DNA of 6,696 nt, taken from Methylococcaceae bacterium (GTDB lineage Bacteria; Pseudomonadota; Gammaproteobacteria; Methylococcales; Methylomonadaceae). The position numbers and the translations under genes were made by a program. The stretch spans positions 1-6,696 of the forward strand of contig JAUXDP010000178.1 in assembly GCA_030618325.1 (NCBI GenBank), written 5' to 3'. The notes beneath the pieces were generated by a model. The model did no database searches, was not told where the DNA came from, and was given only the letters and a program-made list of their open reading frames with translations. Position 1 is the first letter of the stretch; every line of letters starts with the position of its first letter. Positions 1 to 6,226 of the stretch are shown piece by piece.

Positions 1-71
1 AAGCGAGATTAAGATTAAAAATAAAGACTACTCTTTACTCGAGAATTTTTACTCCTTTTTCATGAGTCGAC

Positions 72-91
72 GTGTTCGTACGTACGGGCAC
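72..91. repeat. 20-bp near-palindrome centred on CGTACGTACG
   Basis: Positions 77-86 are the perfect palindrome CGTACGTACG, flanked by GTGTT on the left and GGCAC on the right. The outer GTG/CAC pair perfectly and the two TT/GG positions would be wobble pairs in RNA. With no loop, a DNA dyad (protein-binding site) is a more natural reading than a terminator hairpin. No gene start lies next to it inside the window, so its role cannot be judged. Confidence 0.35.
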
Positions 92-201
92 CCCTATTAA
101 TTCATAACTGGCATCTACACACTTAAAATATTCGATAACTTCGTCGCCTATACGGATGTAGGTGAGGGGCGTGAGTTGGGAGCGGAAGCTTTGAAAATCT
201 T

Positions 202-221
202 GTTAATAGCTTGCTATTAAC
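202..221. repeat. Small perfect hairpin, 9-bp arms
   Basis: GTTAATAGC (202-210) and GCTATTAAC (213-221) are perfect reverse complements separated by TT. The stem is AT-rich and is not followed by a T-run on either strand, so it does not look like an intrinsic terminator. It could be an operator-like dyad or part of a decayed element. Confidence 0.4.
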
Positions 222-308
222 TGCGATCTTCGGCTTGTTCTCAAATATTTTAAACGCATATCTGCTCAGCCAGAATTATTAGAGGTGCCCTGAAAAGACT
301 CTTTTATT

Positions 309-914
309 TTATTGTTCAAGCAGGGGATATAAATGCTTCCAGACCTTTTTAGCTATTAACGGCTGCGCTAATGTGCTGGGGTGTAGGCCATCATTCTGCA
401 TTAGCTGTTTATGTAAGGCGATATCCTCTAAAAGAAAGGGCACTAAAGAAATTTTCATTTCTTCTGCGAGTTGGGGATAAATATTGTAAAACATGTCAAT
501 ATAGCGCTTGCCATAGTTGGGTGGAATACGCATACCTAACAACAAGACCGTAGCCCCTCTTTGCTGAACACGTCTACTTATTTCAGCCAGATTGTGTTTC
601 ATTTTTTTTGGTGATAACCCACGCAAACCATCATTAGCACCTAATTCTAAAAGTACAATAGTCGGTTTGTGTAGATCCAGCGCCTTATCAATTCGCGCTA
701 AACCACCTGCGGTGGTATCGCCACTGATACTTTCATTAAAAATAGTGTACGGCTTATTTTCTTGCTGTAATTTTTTTTGTAACAAACTGACCCAACCCTG
801 GTCTACATCTATTCCGTAACTGGCGCTGATGCTGTCTCCTAAAACGACAATAGATTTAGCCATTAGAGTAGTTGATAATACTGATAACAAAATCACAAGG
901 AATATTTTATTCAT
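309..914 (-). CDS. tesA: TesA-like periplasmic SGNH esterase / acyl-CoA thioesterase I / lysophospholipase L1
   Basis: This is a 201-residue exported GDSL/SGNH hydrolase. In the family, the multifunctional periplasmic TesA cleaves thioesters, aryl and acyl esters and lysophospholipids. Residues 1-19 form a signal peptide (MNK, hydrophobic run, LMA before Lys20), which leaves a mature protein of about 182 residues, the same as E. coli TesA. All SGNH blocks are present: nucleophile Ser28 in GDSIS, oxyanion Gly65 in SISGDT, Asn94 in GAND, and Asp175/His178 in DGLHP. No key residue is missing. The gene is head-to-head with ybbA, with a single base between the two start codons, so its promoter and leader must lie inside ybbA coding sequence; no good Shine-Dalgarno is visible. 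The signal peptide and family length support this start. The neighbourhood matches E. coli tesA-ybbA-ybbP. Confidence 0.93.
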   Translation of the reverse strand: MNKIFLVILLSVLSTTLMAKSIVVLGDSISASYGIDVDQGWVSLLQKKLQQENKPYTIFNESISGDTTAGGLARIDKALDLHKPTIVLLELGANDGLRGLSPKKMKHNLAEISRRVQQRGATVLLLGMRIPPNYGKRYIDMFYNIYPQLAEEMKISLVPFLLEDIALHKQLMQNDGLHPSTLAQPLIAKKVWKHLYPLLEQ

Positions 915-915
915 A

Positions 916-1602
916 ATGCAAACCCAAGCTAATCAATTAAATGCCATTATACAGACGGAAAACTTGAGCAAAACAGTTCCGACTTCAGAAGGTCCTTTAC
1001 ATATCTTGTCATCGGTTGAGTTAATAATCAATCCTGGTGAAAGTATTGCTATTATCGGTGCTTCAGGATCGGGGAAATCAACCTTGCTAAGTTTGCTTGC
1101 TGGTCTTGATACTCCCAGTACCGGCTCAATCATGATAAAAGGGCATTCACTAACAGAAATGAATGAAGATGGCAGGGCTGATATTCGCAATCAATATATA
1201 GGTTTTGTTTTCCAGTCATTTCAATTGTTGCCAGGATTAACTGCTTTGGAAAATGTCATGCTGCCTCTGGAATTAGCAGGCGATAAATTGGCAAAAAAAT
1301 CAGCCCGTGCCTTACTAGATAGAGTTGGACTCATCAAGCGTTTAACCCATTACCCAAACCAACTCTCCGGTGGCGAACAACAACGGGTAGCGCTAGCAAG
1401 AGCTTTTGTAACCGAACCTACCATATTATTTGCCGATGAGCCTACCGGCAATCTAGATAGTAACACGGGTGAACATATTATTGATTTACTGTTTCAATTG
1501 AATCAAGAACAACAAACGACCTTAGTGCTGGTCACTCATGACCCAGCATTGGCTTCTCGATGCGGGAGGACGATTAAACTAGAAGCGGGGGAAATTGTAT
1601 GA
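916..1602 (+). CDS. ybbA: YbbA, ABC transporter ATP-binding protein of the YbbAP system
   Basis: This 228-residue cytoplasmic ATPase is of the LolD/MacB/FtsE type and powers the YbbP permease. Visible motifs are Walker A GASGSGKST (48-56), Q-loop Gln100 in FVFQSF, signature LSGGEQQR (150-157), Walker B ILFADEP (170-176), D-loop NLD (179-181) and switch His208 in VTHD. All catalytic residues are intact. I chose the ATG at 916 over an in-frame ATG at 829, because the longer form would add 29 residues read antisense to the tesA 5' end and the family starts near here. An AAGGA at 897-901 is the only Shine-Dalgarno candidate, and its spacing of 14 nt is long. The stop overlaps the ybbP start as ATGA, so the two are translationally coupled. 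The order tesA (divergent)-ybbA-ybbP matches E. coli. Confidence 0.93.
   Translation: MQTQANQLNAIIQTENLSKTVPTSEGPLHILSSVELIINPGESIAIIGASGSGKSTLLSLLAGLDTPSTGSIMIKGHSLTEMNEDGRADIRNQYIGFVFQSFQLLPGLTALENVMLPLELAGDKLAKKSARALLDRVGLIKRLTHYPNQLSGGEQQRVALARAFVTEPTILFADEPTGNLDSNTGEHIIDLLFQLNQEQQTTLVLVTHDPALASRCGRTIKLEAGEIV
946..971 (-). promoter_or_regulatory. Candidate tesA promoter inside ybbA
   Basis: On the minus strand a perfect TATAAT lies at 951-946, upstream of the tesA start codon. It would place transcription start near 939 and give a leader of about 25 nt. The -35 is poor: TTGCTC at 971-966 is a partial match with a short 14-bp spacer. The site falls within codons 11-12 of ybbA. Position and the perfect -10 support it; the weak -35 limits confidence. 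Confidence 0.35.
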
Positions 1603-4082
1603 GCAGATTTAACTTGGCCATGCGATTATTAGCTCGTGATGGTCGGTCAGGGGAGTTGACTATTTTAGTCTTGGCATTAATCATTGCAGTCACCAGCTCC
1701 ACGGCTATTAGCCTGTTTGGAGACCGCTTGCAACGCACTATGACTAATCAAGCTGCTGAATTTATGGCGGCAGATTTAGTGATTACCAGCCCGCATAAAT
1801 TACCGCCAATCTGGCATGAGAAAGCCCGGGGTCTGCAATTATCTGAGGCTAAAACAGCTGAATTTTCCAGTGTCCTGATTGAAAACGATGAATTACTTCT
1901 GGCGGGTATCAAAGCCGTTAGCACGACTTATCCTTTGCGTGGTTATATAAAAATAACCGATTCTGATTATCAGCATGAACAAACGATTCATCATGGGCCG
2001 ACAACGGGTGAAGCCTGGGTAGAAAAACGGGTTTTATCTGCACTGAAGTTAAATGTTGGTGATCCCTTGATCGTCGGTGAAAAGCAACTGAAGATTAGCC
2101 AGATCATTACTTATGAACCCGATAAACGAGCTGATTTATACAGCCTCTCACCCAGAGTCATGATTAACCAGGAAGACTTGTTGGCAACCCAGGTTTTACA
2201 GCCTGGCAGTCATGTGCACCATTTTTTTCAATTTTCGGGTGATCTTAATGCCTTGACCCAATTTAAACGCTGGGCCAAACCTCTTTTAAATCCCTCTCAA
2301 CGAATTATGGATGTCCATGAAGATCGTCCCCAATTAGGTACCGCACTAGATCGTGCAGAGCGTTATCTGGGGCTTTCCAGTATTGTCGTCATTCTTATTT
2401 CCGGCGTAGCCATTGCGATGGCAACCCGTCGTTATACGGAAAGGCATTTCAACACCAGTGCTATGTTGCGCTGTCTGGGCTGTAAACAGAGAGAAATTCT
2501 GTGGTTATATCTCTATCAATTTCTGGTTCTCGGTACCCTGGCCAGCCTGATTGGTTGTCTATTGGGCTGGGTAGCACAGGAATATCTATTCCATTTATTA
2601 AGAAATTTATTGCCCCAGCACGTAGCGAACCCCAGCCTGATAGCGGTCATGTTTGGTTTTATTACCGGAATCGTGGTTTTATTTGGCTTTGCATTGCCGC
2701 CAATACTAAGACTTAAACGCGTTTCTCCGTTGCGAGTGTTGCGCCGGGAATTAGCGCCATTACCTACTAGCGCTTGGTTGGTTTACGGTCTGGCTATGTC
2801 GGTTATAGCGGTTTTAATTTGGCGTTATACTCAAGATTTAAAAATGACGGCCACTATAATTGGCGTTGGTTTTTTATTGGTCGTGGTTTTAGGTGGATTG
2901 ATTTATGCTTTTTTTCAACTAAGTCGAAAGTTGTTGCCTCACTTAAACCTTAGTTGGCGTTTCGCTTTACAAGGATTACTCAGAAACAGCCGAGCCAGTG
3001 TTAGTCAGATATTGGCTTTCAGTATTACTCTGGTGGCCATGATTTTAAGCTTTACAGTTAGAACAGATTTGCTCGACAATTGGCAACAACAGCTGCCGGA
3101 ACATGCACCGAATCATTTCGCGCTGAATATTTTCCCCGGACAACTCGAGGAATTTCAGCAAAATCTCGAGCAAAACCAAATTACCGGCAGTCAATTTTAT
3201 CCTGTTGTCCGTGGGCGCTTAGTTAAAATCAACGATGTAGGGGTGCAGCAAATTGTCAGTAAGGAATCTCAAGGCGAACGCGCCACACACCGAGATTTAA
3301 GTCTAACCTGGACTAATCAAATACCGGAAGATACTAAACTTGTAGCAGGAAAATGGTGGCAACCCAAGGAAATCGGGTTGGTATCTATAGAACAAAAACT
3401 AGCCGAAAGTCTTAAAGTACAGCTCGGCGATGTGCTGACTTTTACGATTGGCAGTCAACAAATGCAAGCTACCATAACCAGTATTAGGAAAGTTCAATGG
3501 GATACCATGAAGCCAAATTTTTATATGATTTTTTCTCCTGGCACTCTCGATGGCTATGCACACACGTTTATTACCAGTTTTTTTCTGCCGGATACGCAAA
3601 AGACTCTCTTGAATACCCTGGTAAAATCCTTTCCGAGTATTACCGTACTGGAAGTGGATTTAATTCTGAAGCAATTTAAAACCATTCTTAGCCAATTAAC
3701 ACAGGCCATCAATTATTTACTTTATTTTGCCTTGCTGGCCGGTTTTACTGTTTTATTCGCTGCGGTTTTTTCCACTCTGGATGCACGTATTTATGATGGG
3801 GCTATCATGCGAACGCTGGGAGCCAATCGTAAATTTCTAAGCACCACACATATTCTGGAATTTACCCTGTTAGGTTTTATTTCTGGGCTCATTGCAGTCA
3901 TCATTTCCGAAGTTATCATTTTTGCTCTTTATACCTACGTTCTGAAAATGGACTTTCAAATGAATATTGAATTATGGATGGTTATTCCACTTACGGGTGC
4001 TTTTTTTGTTGGTATTTCTGGATTTTGGGGGGTGCGAAAAGTAGTTCGCCAATCACCAAATACTGTATTACGGAATATCTAA
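1599..4082 (+). CDS. ybbP: YbbP, FtsX/MacB-type ABC permease with two large periplasmic domains
   Basis: This 827-residue inner-membrane protein partners YbbA; E. coli YbbP is about 800 residues. I count ten probable membrane segments near residues 20-42, 258-276, 303-325, 346-368, 392-409, 417-439, 467-487, 704-725, 753-778 and 794-812. Large soluble, presumably periplasmic, regions span about 43-255 and 490-700, giving the duplicated FtsX-domain layout typical of the family. The motif AMLRCLGCKQREI (288-300) and its echo IMRTLGANRKF (736-746) lie after a membrane helix in each half; in this superfamily such segments form the cytoplasmic coupling helix that contacts the ATPase. The start overlaps the ybbA stop, with a GGGGGA about 7 nt upstream as ribosome binding site. 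In E. coli, as I recall published structural work, YbbAP works with TesA. The transported substrate here is inferred, not visible; hydrophobic esters are a reasonable guess. Confidence 0.92.
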   Translation: MSRFNLAMRLLARDGRSGELTILVLALIIAVTSSTAISLFGDRLQRTMTNQAAEFMAADLVITSPHKLPPIWHEKARGLQLSEAKTAEFSSVLIENDELLLAGIKAVSTTYPLRGYIKITDSDYQHEQTIHHGPTTGEAWVEKRVLSALKLNVGDPLIVGEKQLKISQIITYEPDKRADLYSLSPRVMINQEDLLATQVLQPGSHVHHFFQFSGDLNALTQFKRWAKPLLNPSQRIMDVHEDRPQLGTALDRAERYLGLSSIVVILISGVAIAMATRRYTERHFNTSAMLRCLGCKQREILWLYLYQFLVLGTLASLIGCLLGWVAQEYLFHLLRNLLPQHVANPSLIAVMFGFITGIVVLFGFALPPILRLKRVSPLRVLRRELAPLPTSAWLVYGLAMSVIAVLIWRYTQDLKMTATIIGVGFLLVVVLGGLIYAFFQLSRKLLPHLNLSWRFALQGLLRNSRASVSQILAFSITLVAMILSFTVRTDLLDNWQQQLPEHAPNHFALNIFPGQLEEFQQNLEQNQITGSQFYPVVRGRLVKINDVGVQQIVSKESQGERATHRDLSLTWTNQIPEDTKLVAGKWWQPKEIGLVSIEQKLAESLKVQLGDVLTFTIGSQQMQATITSIRKVQWDTMKPNFYMIFSPGTLDGYAHTFITSFFLPDTQKTLLNTLVKSFPSITVLEVDLILKQFKTILSQLTQAINYLLYFALLAGFTVLFAAVFSTLDARIYDGAIMRTLGANRKFLSTTHILEFTLLGFISGLIAVIISEVIIFALYTYVLKMDFQMNIELWMVIPLTGAFFVGISGFWGVRKVVRQSPNTVLRNI

Positions 4083-4095
4083 CGCGACTTCATAG

Positions 4096-4122
4096 AAGAA
4101 AACGTAATGAATGTTACTTCTT
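4096..4122. other. AT-rich bulged hairpin after ybbP
   Basis: In the 100-bp gap between ybbP and the lipoprotein gene, AAGAA (4096-4100) pairs with TTCTT (4118-4122) and GTAA (4104-4107) with TTAC (4114-4117), with AAC bulged. An alternative pairing joins TAATGAA (4105-4111) and TTCATTA (4124-4130). The stem is weak and no T-run follows, so I would not call it a terminator. I found no confident promoter for the next gene here either. Confidence 0.2.
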
Positions 4123-4182
4123 GTTCATTATCCATTCATATAGAACTAGTTACTATTTTATGTAAATTTATCGGAGAATTTT

Positions 4183-4578
4183 ATGAATACCCTATTTACT
4201 AAATCGCTTGTGATTTCAACCCTGTTCATTTCCGCCTGTTCAACGCAAACAGGTTGGACTCCAACAGTAGATCCATACGGTAATCCTAATTCATACCGTC
4301 TAGAGCAAGATGTTTACGAATGTAGGCAACTGGCATTACGAGCATCAGGCAATACTGCAATGGAAACAGCCAAAGGCACTGCTATTGGTGCTTTCATAGG
4401 TGCAGCAGCCGGTGCTGCAATTGGGGCGGCAGTTGGAGATCCGGGTGTCGGTGCGGCAATAGGCGCAGCAGCAGGAGGTTTTGGCGGTGGCACAAAACAA
4501 GGTTTCGGTACAGAAACAAATTACGAACGAGCCTATACCAATTGCTTAAGACATCGGGGACATTATGTTATTAATTAG
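4183..4578 (+). CDS. Glycine-zipper outer-membrane-type lipoprotein
   Basis: This is a 131-residue small envelope lipoprotein. The N-terminus is a lipoprotein signal peptide ending in a lipobox, ISAC, with Cys19 as the lipidated residue; Ser at +2 favours sorting to the outer membrane. Residues 65-103 form a glycine zipper (repeated GAxxGAAxG units, ending GGFGGGTK), a membrane-inserting or oligomerising motif. The flanks carry one cysteine each, Cys47 (YECRQL) and Cys121 (YTNCLRHRG), a spacing I associate with glycine-zipper family proteins; they could form a disulfide. A good ribosome binding site, GGAG at 4173-4176, lies 6 nt before the ATG. It follows ybbP by 100 bp on the same strand and converges on the DUF2845 gene. 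The specific function is unknown, and no peptidoglycan-binding or OmpA domain is present. Confidence 0.85.
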   Translation: MNTLFTKSLVISTLFISACSTQTGWTPTVDPYGNPNSYRLEQDVYECRQLALRASGNTAMETAKGTAIGAFIGAAAGAAIGAAVGDPGVGAAIGAAAGGFGGGTKQGFGTETNYERAYTNCLRHRGHYVIN

Positions 4579-4604
4579 ACTGGAAAACTGAATGAAAAAC
4601 AGAG

Positions 4605-4982
4605 TTAATACCCATATTCCAGGTTATTAATCTCTTTCAAATAGCCATTTTGGAAAATCAGTTCTTTGATGAATTTTTGTGGGCCAAAATTATAAGTCCA
4701 GATATCGACGATTTTGTAATGACATATTGGATAGTTGTGTAATCTTCTTGAGCTTCTGTAAGAATATTCATCCCTAACGTAATAGTCTGTATCTCTACAA
4801 TATGAAGGATACCTGCGTTCCTGAGTTTCTGCGAAGTCCGGTTCACCACAACGGGCAAGTACTTTAGGTTTTCTGTCCCCAATACTAATAAGTTTACTGC
4901 CGCATCTTAACGCAAGGGCTTGCCCGGAAATTCCGAGCAGGAATATTGAGAACAGCAACACTTTGAATCTTTTTTTCATCAT
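4605..4982 (-). CDS. Secreted four-cysteine DUF2845 family protein
   Basis: This is a 125-residue exported protein of unknown function. A signal peptide occupies about residues 1-24 (MMKKR, hydrophobic core, QALA). The mature part begins LRCGSKLISIGDRKPKVLARCGEPDF and contains IWTYNFGPQKFIKELIFQNGYL, both typical of the DUF2845 family. Four cysteines (27, 45, 62, 87) in the mature region would allow two disulfides in the periplasm. The central part (59-85) is rich in Tyr, Arg and Asp. Two adjacent ATG codons make the start ambiguous by one residue; no clear Shine-Dalgarno precedes either. A possible promoter lies at 5060-5065. The stop is only 26 bp from that of the convergent lipoprotein gene. 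No enzymatic motif is visible. Confidence 0.82.
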   Translation of the reverse strand: MMKKRFKVLLFSIFLLGISGQALALRCGSKLISIGDRKPKVLARCGEPDFAETQERRYPSYCRDTDYYVRDEYSYRSSRRLHNYPICHYKIVDIWTYNFGPQKFIKELIFQNGYLKEINNLEYGY

Positions 4983-5059
4983 GGATAAGAAAACTGAATA
5001 TCATTGCTAGAGAGTGTAACTTTCGTTAGATTAACACGGCCTGAATGAAAGCAGCATTT

Positions 5060-5065
5060 ATTATA
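5060..5065 (-). promoter_or_regulatory. Candidate -10 box for the DUF2845 gene
   Basis: A perfect TATAAT reads on the minus strand at 5065-5060, in the 103-bp gap between the DUF763 stop and the DUF2845 start. Transcription would begin near 5053 with a leader of about 70 nt. No recognisable -35 is found at 16-18 bp, and the area is AT-rich, so the match may be chance. No clear terminator for the DUF763 gene is seen in the same gap. Confidence 0.25.
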
Positions 5066-5085
5066 TTTACTCATGCCATCTGAAA

Positions 5086-6165
5086 TTAGCTTTTCTTGTC
5101 AGCAAATTTTGATAATCGGTTGAGGGCATCGCGCCTGTCACTCAAGTCAATTTTTGCACGATCCAAGGCATTATGCAGAACATTTATCGTATTCTCGTAA
5201 GTTTCCCTGTCTACCGGGAAAGGGGTGCCATCCTTGCCGCCATGGGCGAAAGAAAATCGTGCAGGATCACGAACACTGGTTTTAGTACCGTAAATTAATT
5301 CTGCAGTTAATGCCAATGCGCGAAGTGTTTTTGGCCCGACACCGCGTATTTCCAATAATTTTTCAAAATCAGCCGGTGCCTCTTCATAAGTTTTCAACAG
5401 AATTTTATGCAGATATTTTGGATTAATGTCTTCACTACGCACCCAGTGGCGCCGCGGCATAACCAATTCAGGGCGGCGTAACAATATATTTTCGACTTCC
5501 TTATCAGGTTGGGCTGCTAATTGGGTGACCCGGGATCTTGAGATCTTGCTTTCTTTGGCGACAAAATTGAGAGCTTTTCCCCGATGGTCGCAGCAAATTG
5601 CCGTATGAGGTTCATTAACAAAATCAGTATGTTCATTGCCTAGCCAATGATACCGCCGCGCCATCCCGGAGCTGTCATTCATACCTTGTTGAACGACACA
5701 CCAGCGTCCAGATTGGGTAAAAAAGAAGGCATGATGATAAATCTGATAACCGTCCTGAATAGCAGAACTATCCACTTTGGCGGACAGACGACTTGCTTTG
5801 ACCAATAGTGCGGCATCATATCCGGTTTGTTCGCAGGTTTGTGTTATTTCCTCTGGCGTTTTTCGGGCAACAGCGCCTTTACCTCCGGCGGCATAAAAAC
5901 CCAACTCGTGTGATAATTCTTTAATGCCTTCTTTTACTGCACCACATGTGGTTGTGGTGATGCCGCTAGAATGCCAGTCAAACCCCAAAACACAACCAAA
6001 TGCCTGAAACCAGAATGGATCTGCTAAACGTTTTAAGGCGCCTTCTGCACCATATTCTGCGACCAGATGACAAATTATTTCTTTCGCTAGCCGCGTCATT
6101 CTCTGGAAAAGCCATCGTGGGGCTCTGCCATGATGCAAAGGGAGTTGGCTATATCCTGTTCTCAT
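5086..6165 (-). CDS. DUF763 family protein with helix-hairpin-helix motif
   Basis: This 359-residue soluble protein has no signal peptide. The N-terminus (MRTGYSQLPLHHGRAPRWLF) and the central core, with KASRLSAKVDSSAIQDGYQ (123-141), IYHHAFFF (142-149), VVQQGMN (157-163) and RYHW (171-174), are hallmarks of DUF763, a family shared by bacteria and archaea with no established function. Residues 268-290 (EKLLEIRGVGPKTLRALAL...) form a helix-hairpin-helix with GVG at its turn, a motif that usually binds DNA backbone. An acidic/His-rich core ahead of it could be catalytic, but I cannot assign a reaction. The start is supported by the family-like N-terminus; no clear Shine-Dalgarno is visible. The gene is divergent from hspQ across 61 bp and followed on the same strand by the DUF2845 gene. 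It seems intact, with no obvious compositional break from its neighbours. Confidence 0.85.
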   Translation of the reverse strand: MRTGYSQLPLHHGRAPRWLFQRMTRLAKEIICHLVAEYGAEGALKRLADPFWFQAFGCVLGFDWHSSGITTTTCGAVKEGIKELSHELGFYAAGGKGAVARKTPEEITQTCEQTGYDAALLVKASRLSAKVDSSAIQDGYQIYHHAFFFTQSGRWCVVQQGMNDSSGMARRYHWLGNEHTDFVNEPHTAICCDHRGKALNFVAKESKISRSRVTQLAAQPDKEVENILLRRPELVMPRRHWVRSEDINPKYLHKILLKTYEEAPADFEKLLEIRGVGPKTLRALALTAELIYGTKTSVRDPARFSFAHGGKDGTPFPVDRETYENTINVLHNALDRAKIDLSDRRDALNRLSKFADKKS

Positions 6166-6180
6166 GTGTATGATCGTTAA

Positions 6181-6208
6181 TTGAACCTAGTTGCTCACAG
6201 ATTCTAAC
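6181..6208 (+). promoter_or_regulatory. Candidate hspQ promoter in the divergent gap
   Basis: TTGAAC (6181-6186) and TCTAAC (6203-6208) are separated by 16 bp and each match the sigma-70 consensus at 4 of 6 positions. They would give transcription start near 6215 and a very short hspQ leader. The overlapping ATTCTA (6201-6206) reads TAGAAT on the other strand and could serve as -10 for the DUF763 gene. I see no match to the heat-shock (sigma-32) CCCCAT-type -10. Confidence 0.22.
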
Positions 6209-6226
6209 ACAAGCCCTTGATTACAA

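Larger units (their letters stand above)
35..259 (-). pseudogene. Possible decayed small reading frame with one in-frame stop
   Basis: Reading the minus strand from an ATG at 259-257 gives 18 codons beginning MRLKYLRTSRR. A TAA follows at 205-203, then 55 further codons in the same frame to a TAA at 37-35. The downstream part includes LTYIRIGDEVIEYFKCVDAS and ends HEKGVKILE; its composition looks protein-like (mixed charged and hydrophobic residues, few rare residues). I do not recognise a family. It could be a remnant of a small gene inactivated by one stop, or chance, since 55 open codons are not rare. The single stop falls inside the hairpin at 202-221. There is no strong ribosome binding site before the ATG. 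Confidence 0.2.
1..308. other. Region without an intact gene, downstream of tesA
   Basis: I see no complete gene in this stretch, which lies beyond the 3' end of tesA. It holds three minor items described separately: a possible decayed minus-strand reading frame (35-259), a 20-bp palindrome (72-91) and a 9-bp perfect hairpin (202-221). Just past the tesA stop there is a symmetric AAAAGA-G-TCTTTT stretch on the minus strand (about 294-306). It has no GC-rich stem, so it is not a convincing tesA terminator. A neighbouring gene may begin or end just outside the window. Confidence 0.5.

Noticed and set aside
371..819. Plus-strand open frames at 371-553 and 592-819
   Set aside because: They lie antisense to tesA, whose catalytic blocks are all intact, and show no recognisable motifs.
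829..915. An in-frame ATG at 829 that would extend YbbA by 29 residues
   Set aside because: The extension is read antisense to the tesA signal-peptide and GDSIS region, its sequence does not look like an ABC ATPase N-terminus, and the ATG at 916 matches the family start.
933..1190. Minus-strand open frame of 85 codons
   Set aside because: It is antisense to the ybbA Walker A region and resembles the complement of that conserved sequence, not an independent protein.
2501..3679. Open frames at 2501-2716 (+), 3399-3599 (-) and 3497-3679 (+)
   Set aside because: All are out of frame with, or antisense to, the continuous ybbP coding sequence and carry no domain signals.
4124..4160. A promoter for the lipoprotein gene (TACTAT at 4151 or TATAGA at 4139)
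   Set aside because: Each -10 candidate matches only partly and lacks a -35 at usable spacing, so the gene may simply be read through from ybbP.
3974..4165. Plus-strand open frame overlapping the ybbP 3' end and the following gap
   Set aside because: Most of it is ybbP in another frame, the tail is low-complexity Tyr/Phe-rich, and it has no convincing ribosome binding site.
4658..4882. Minus-strand open frame of 74 codons inside the DUF2845 gene
   Set aside because: It is the DUF2845 gene read in another frame; the family motifs are in the 4605-4982 frame.
5426..5608. Plus-strand open frame of 60 codons
   Set aside because: It is antisense to the well-supported DUF763 gene, with no recognisable features.
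6211..6226. CCCTTGA near the hspQ start as a sigma-32 -35 box
   Set aside because: The matching -10 would fall inside the hspQ coding region, and no CCCCAT-like sequence is there.
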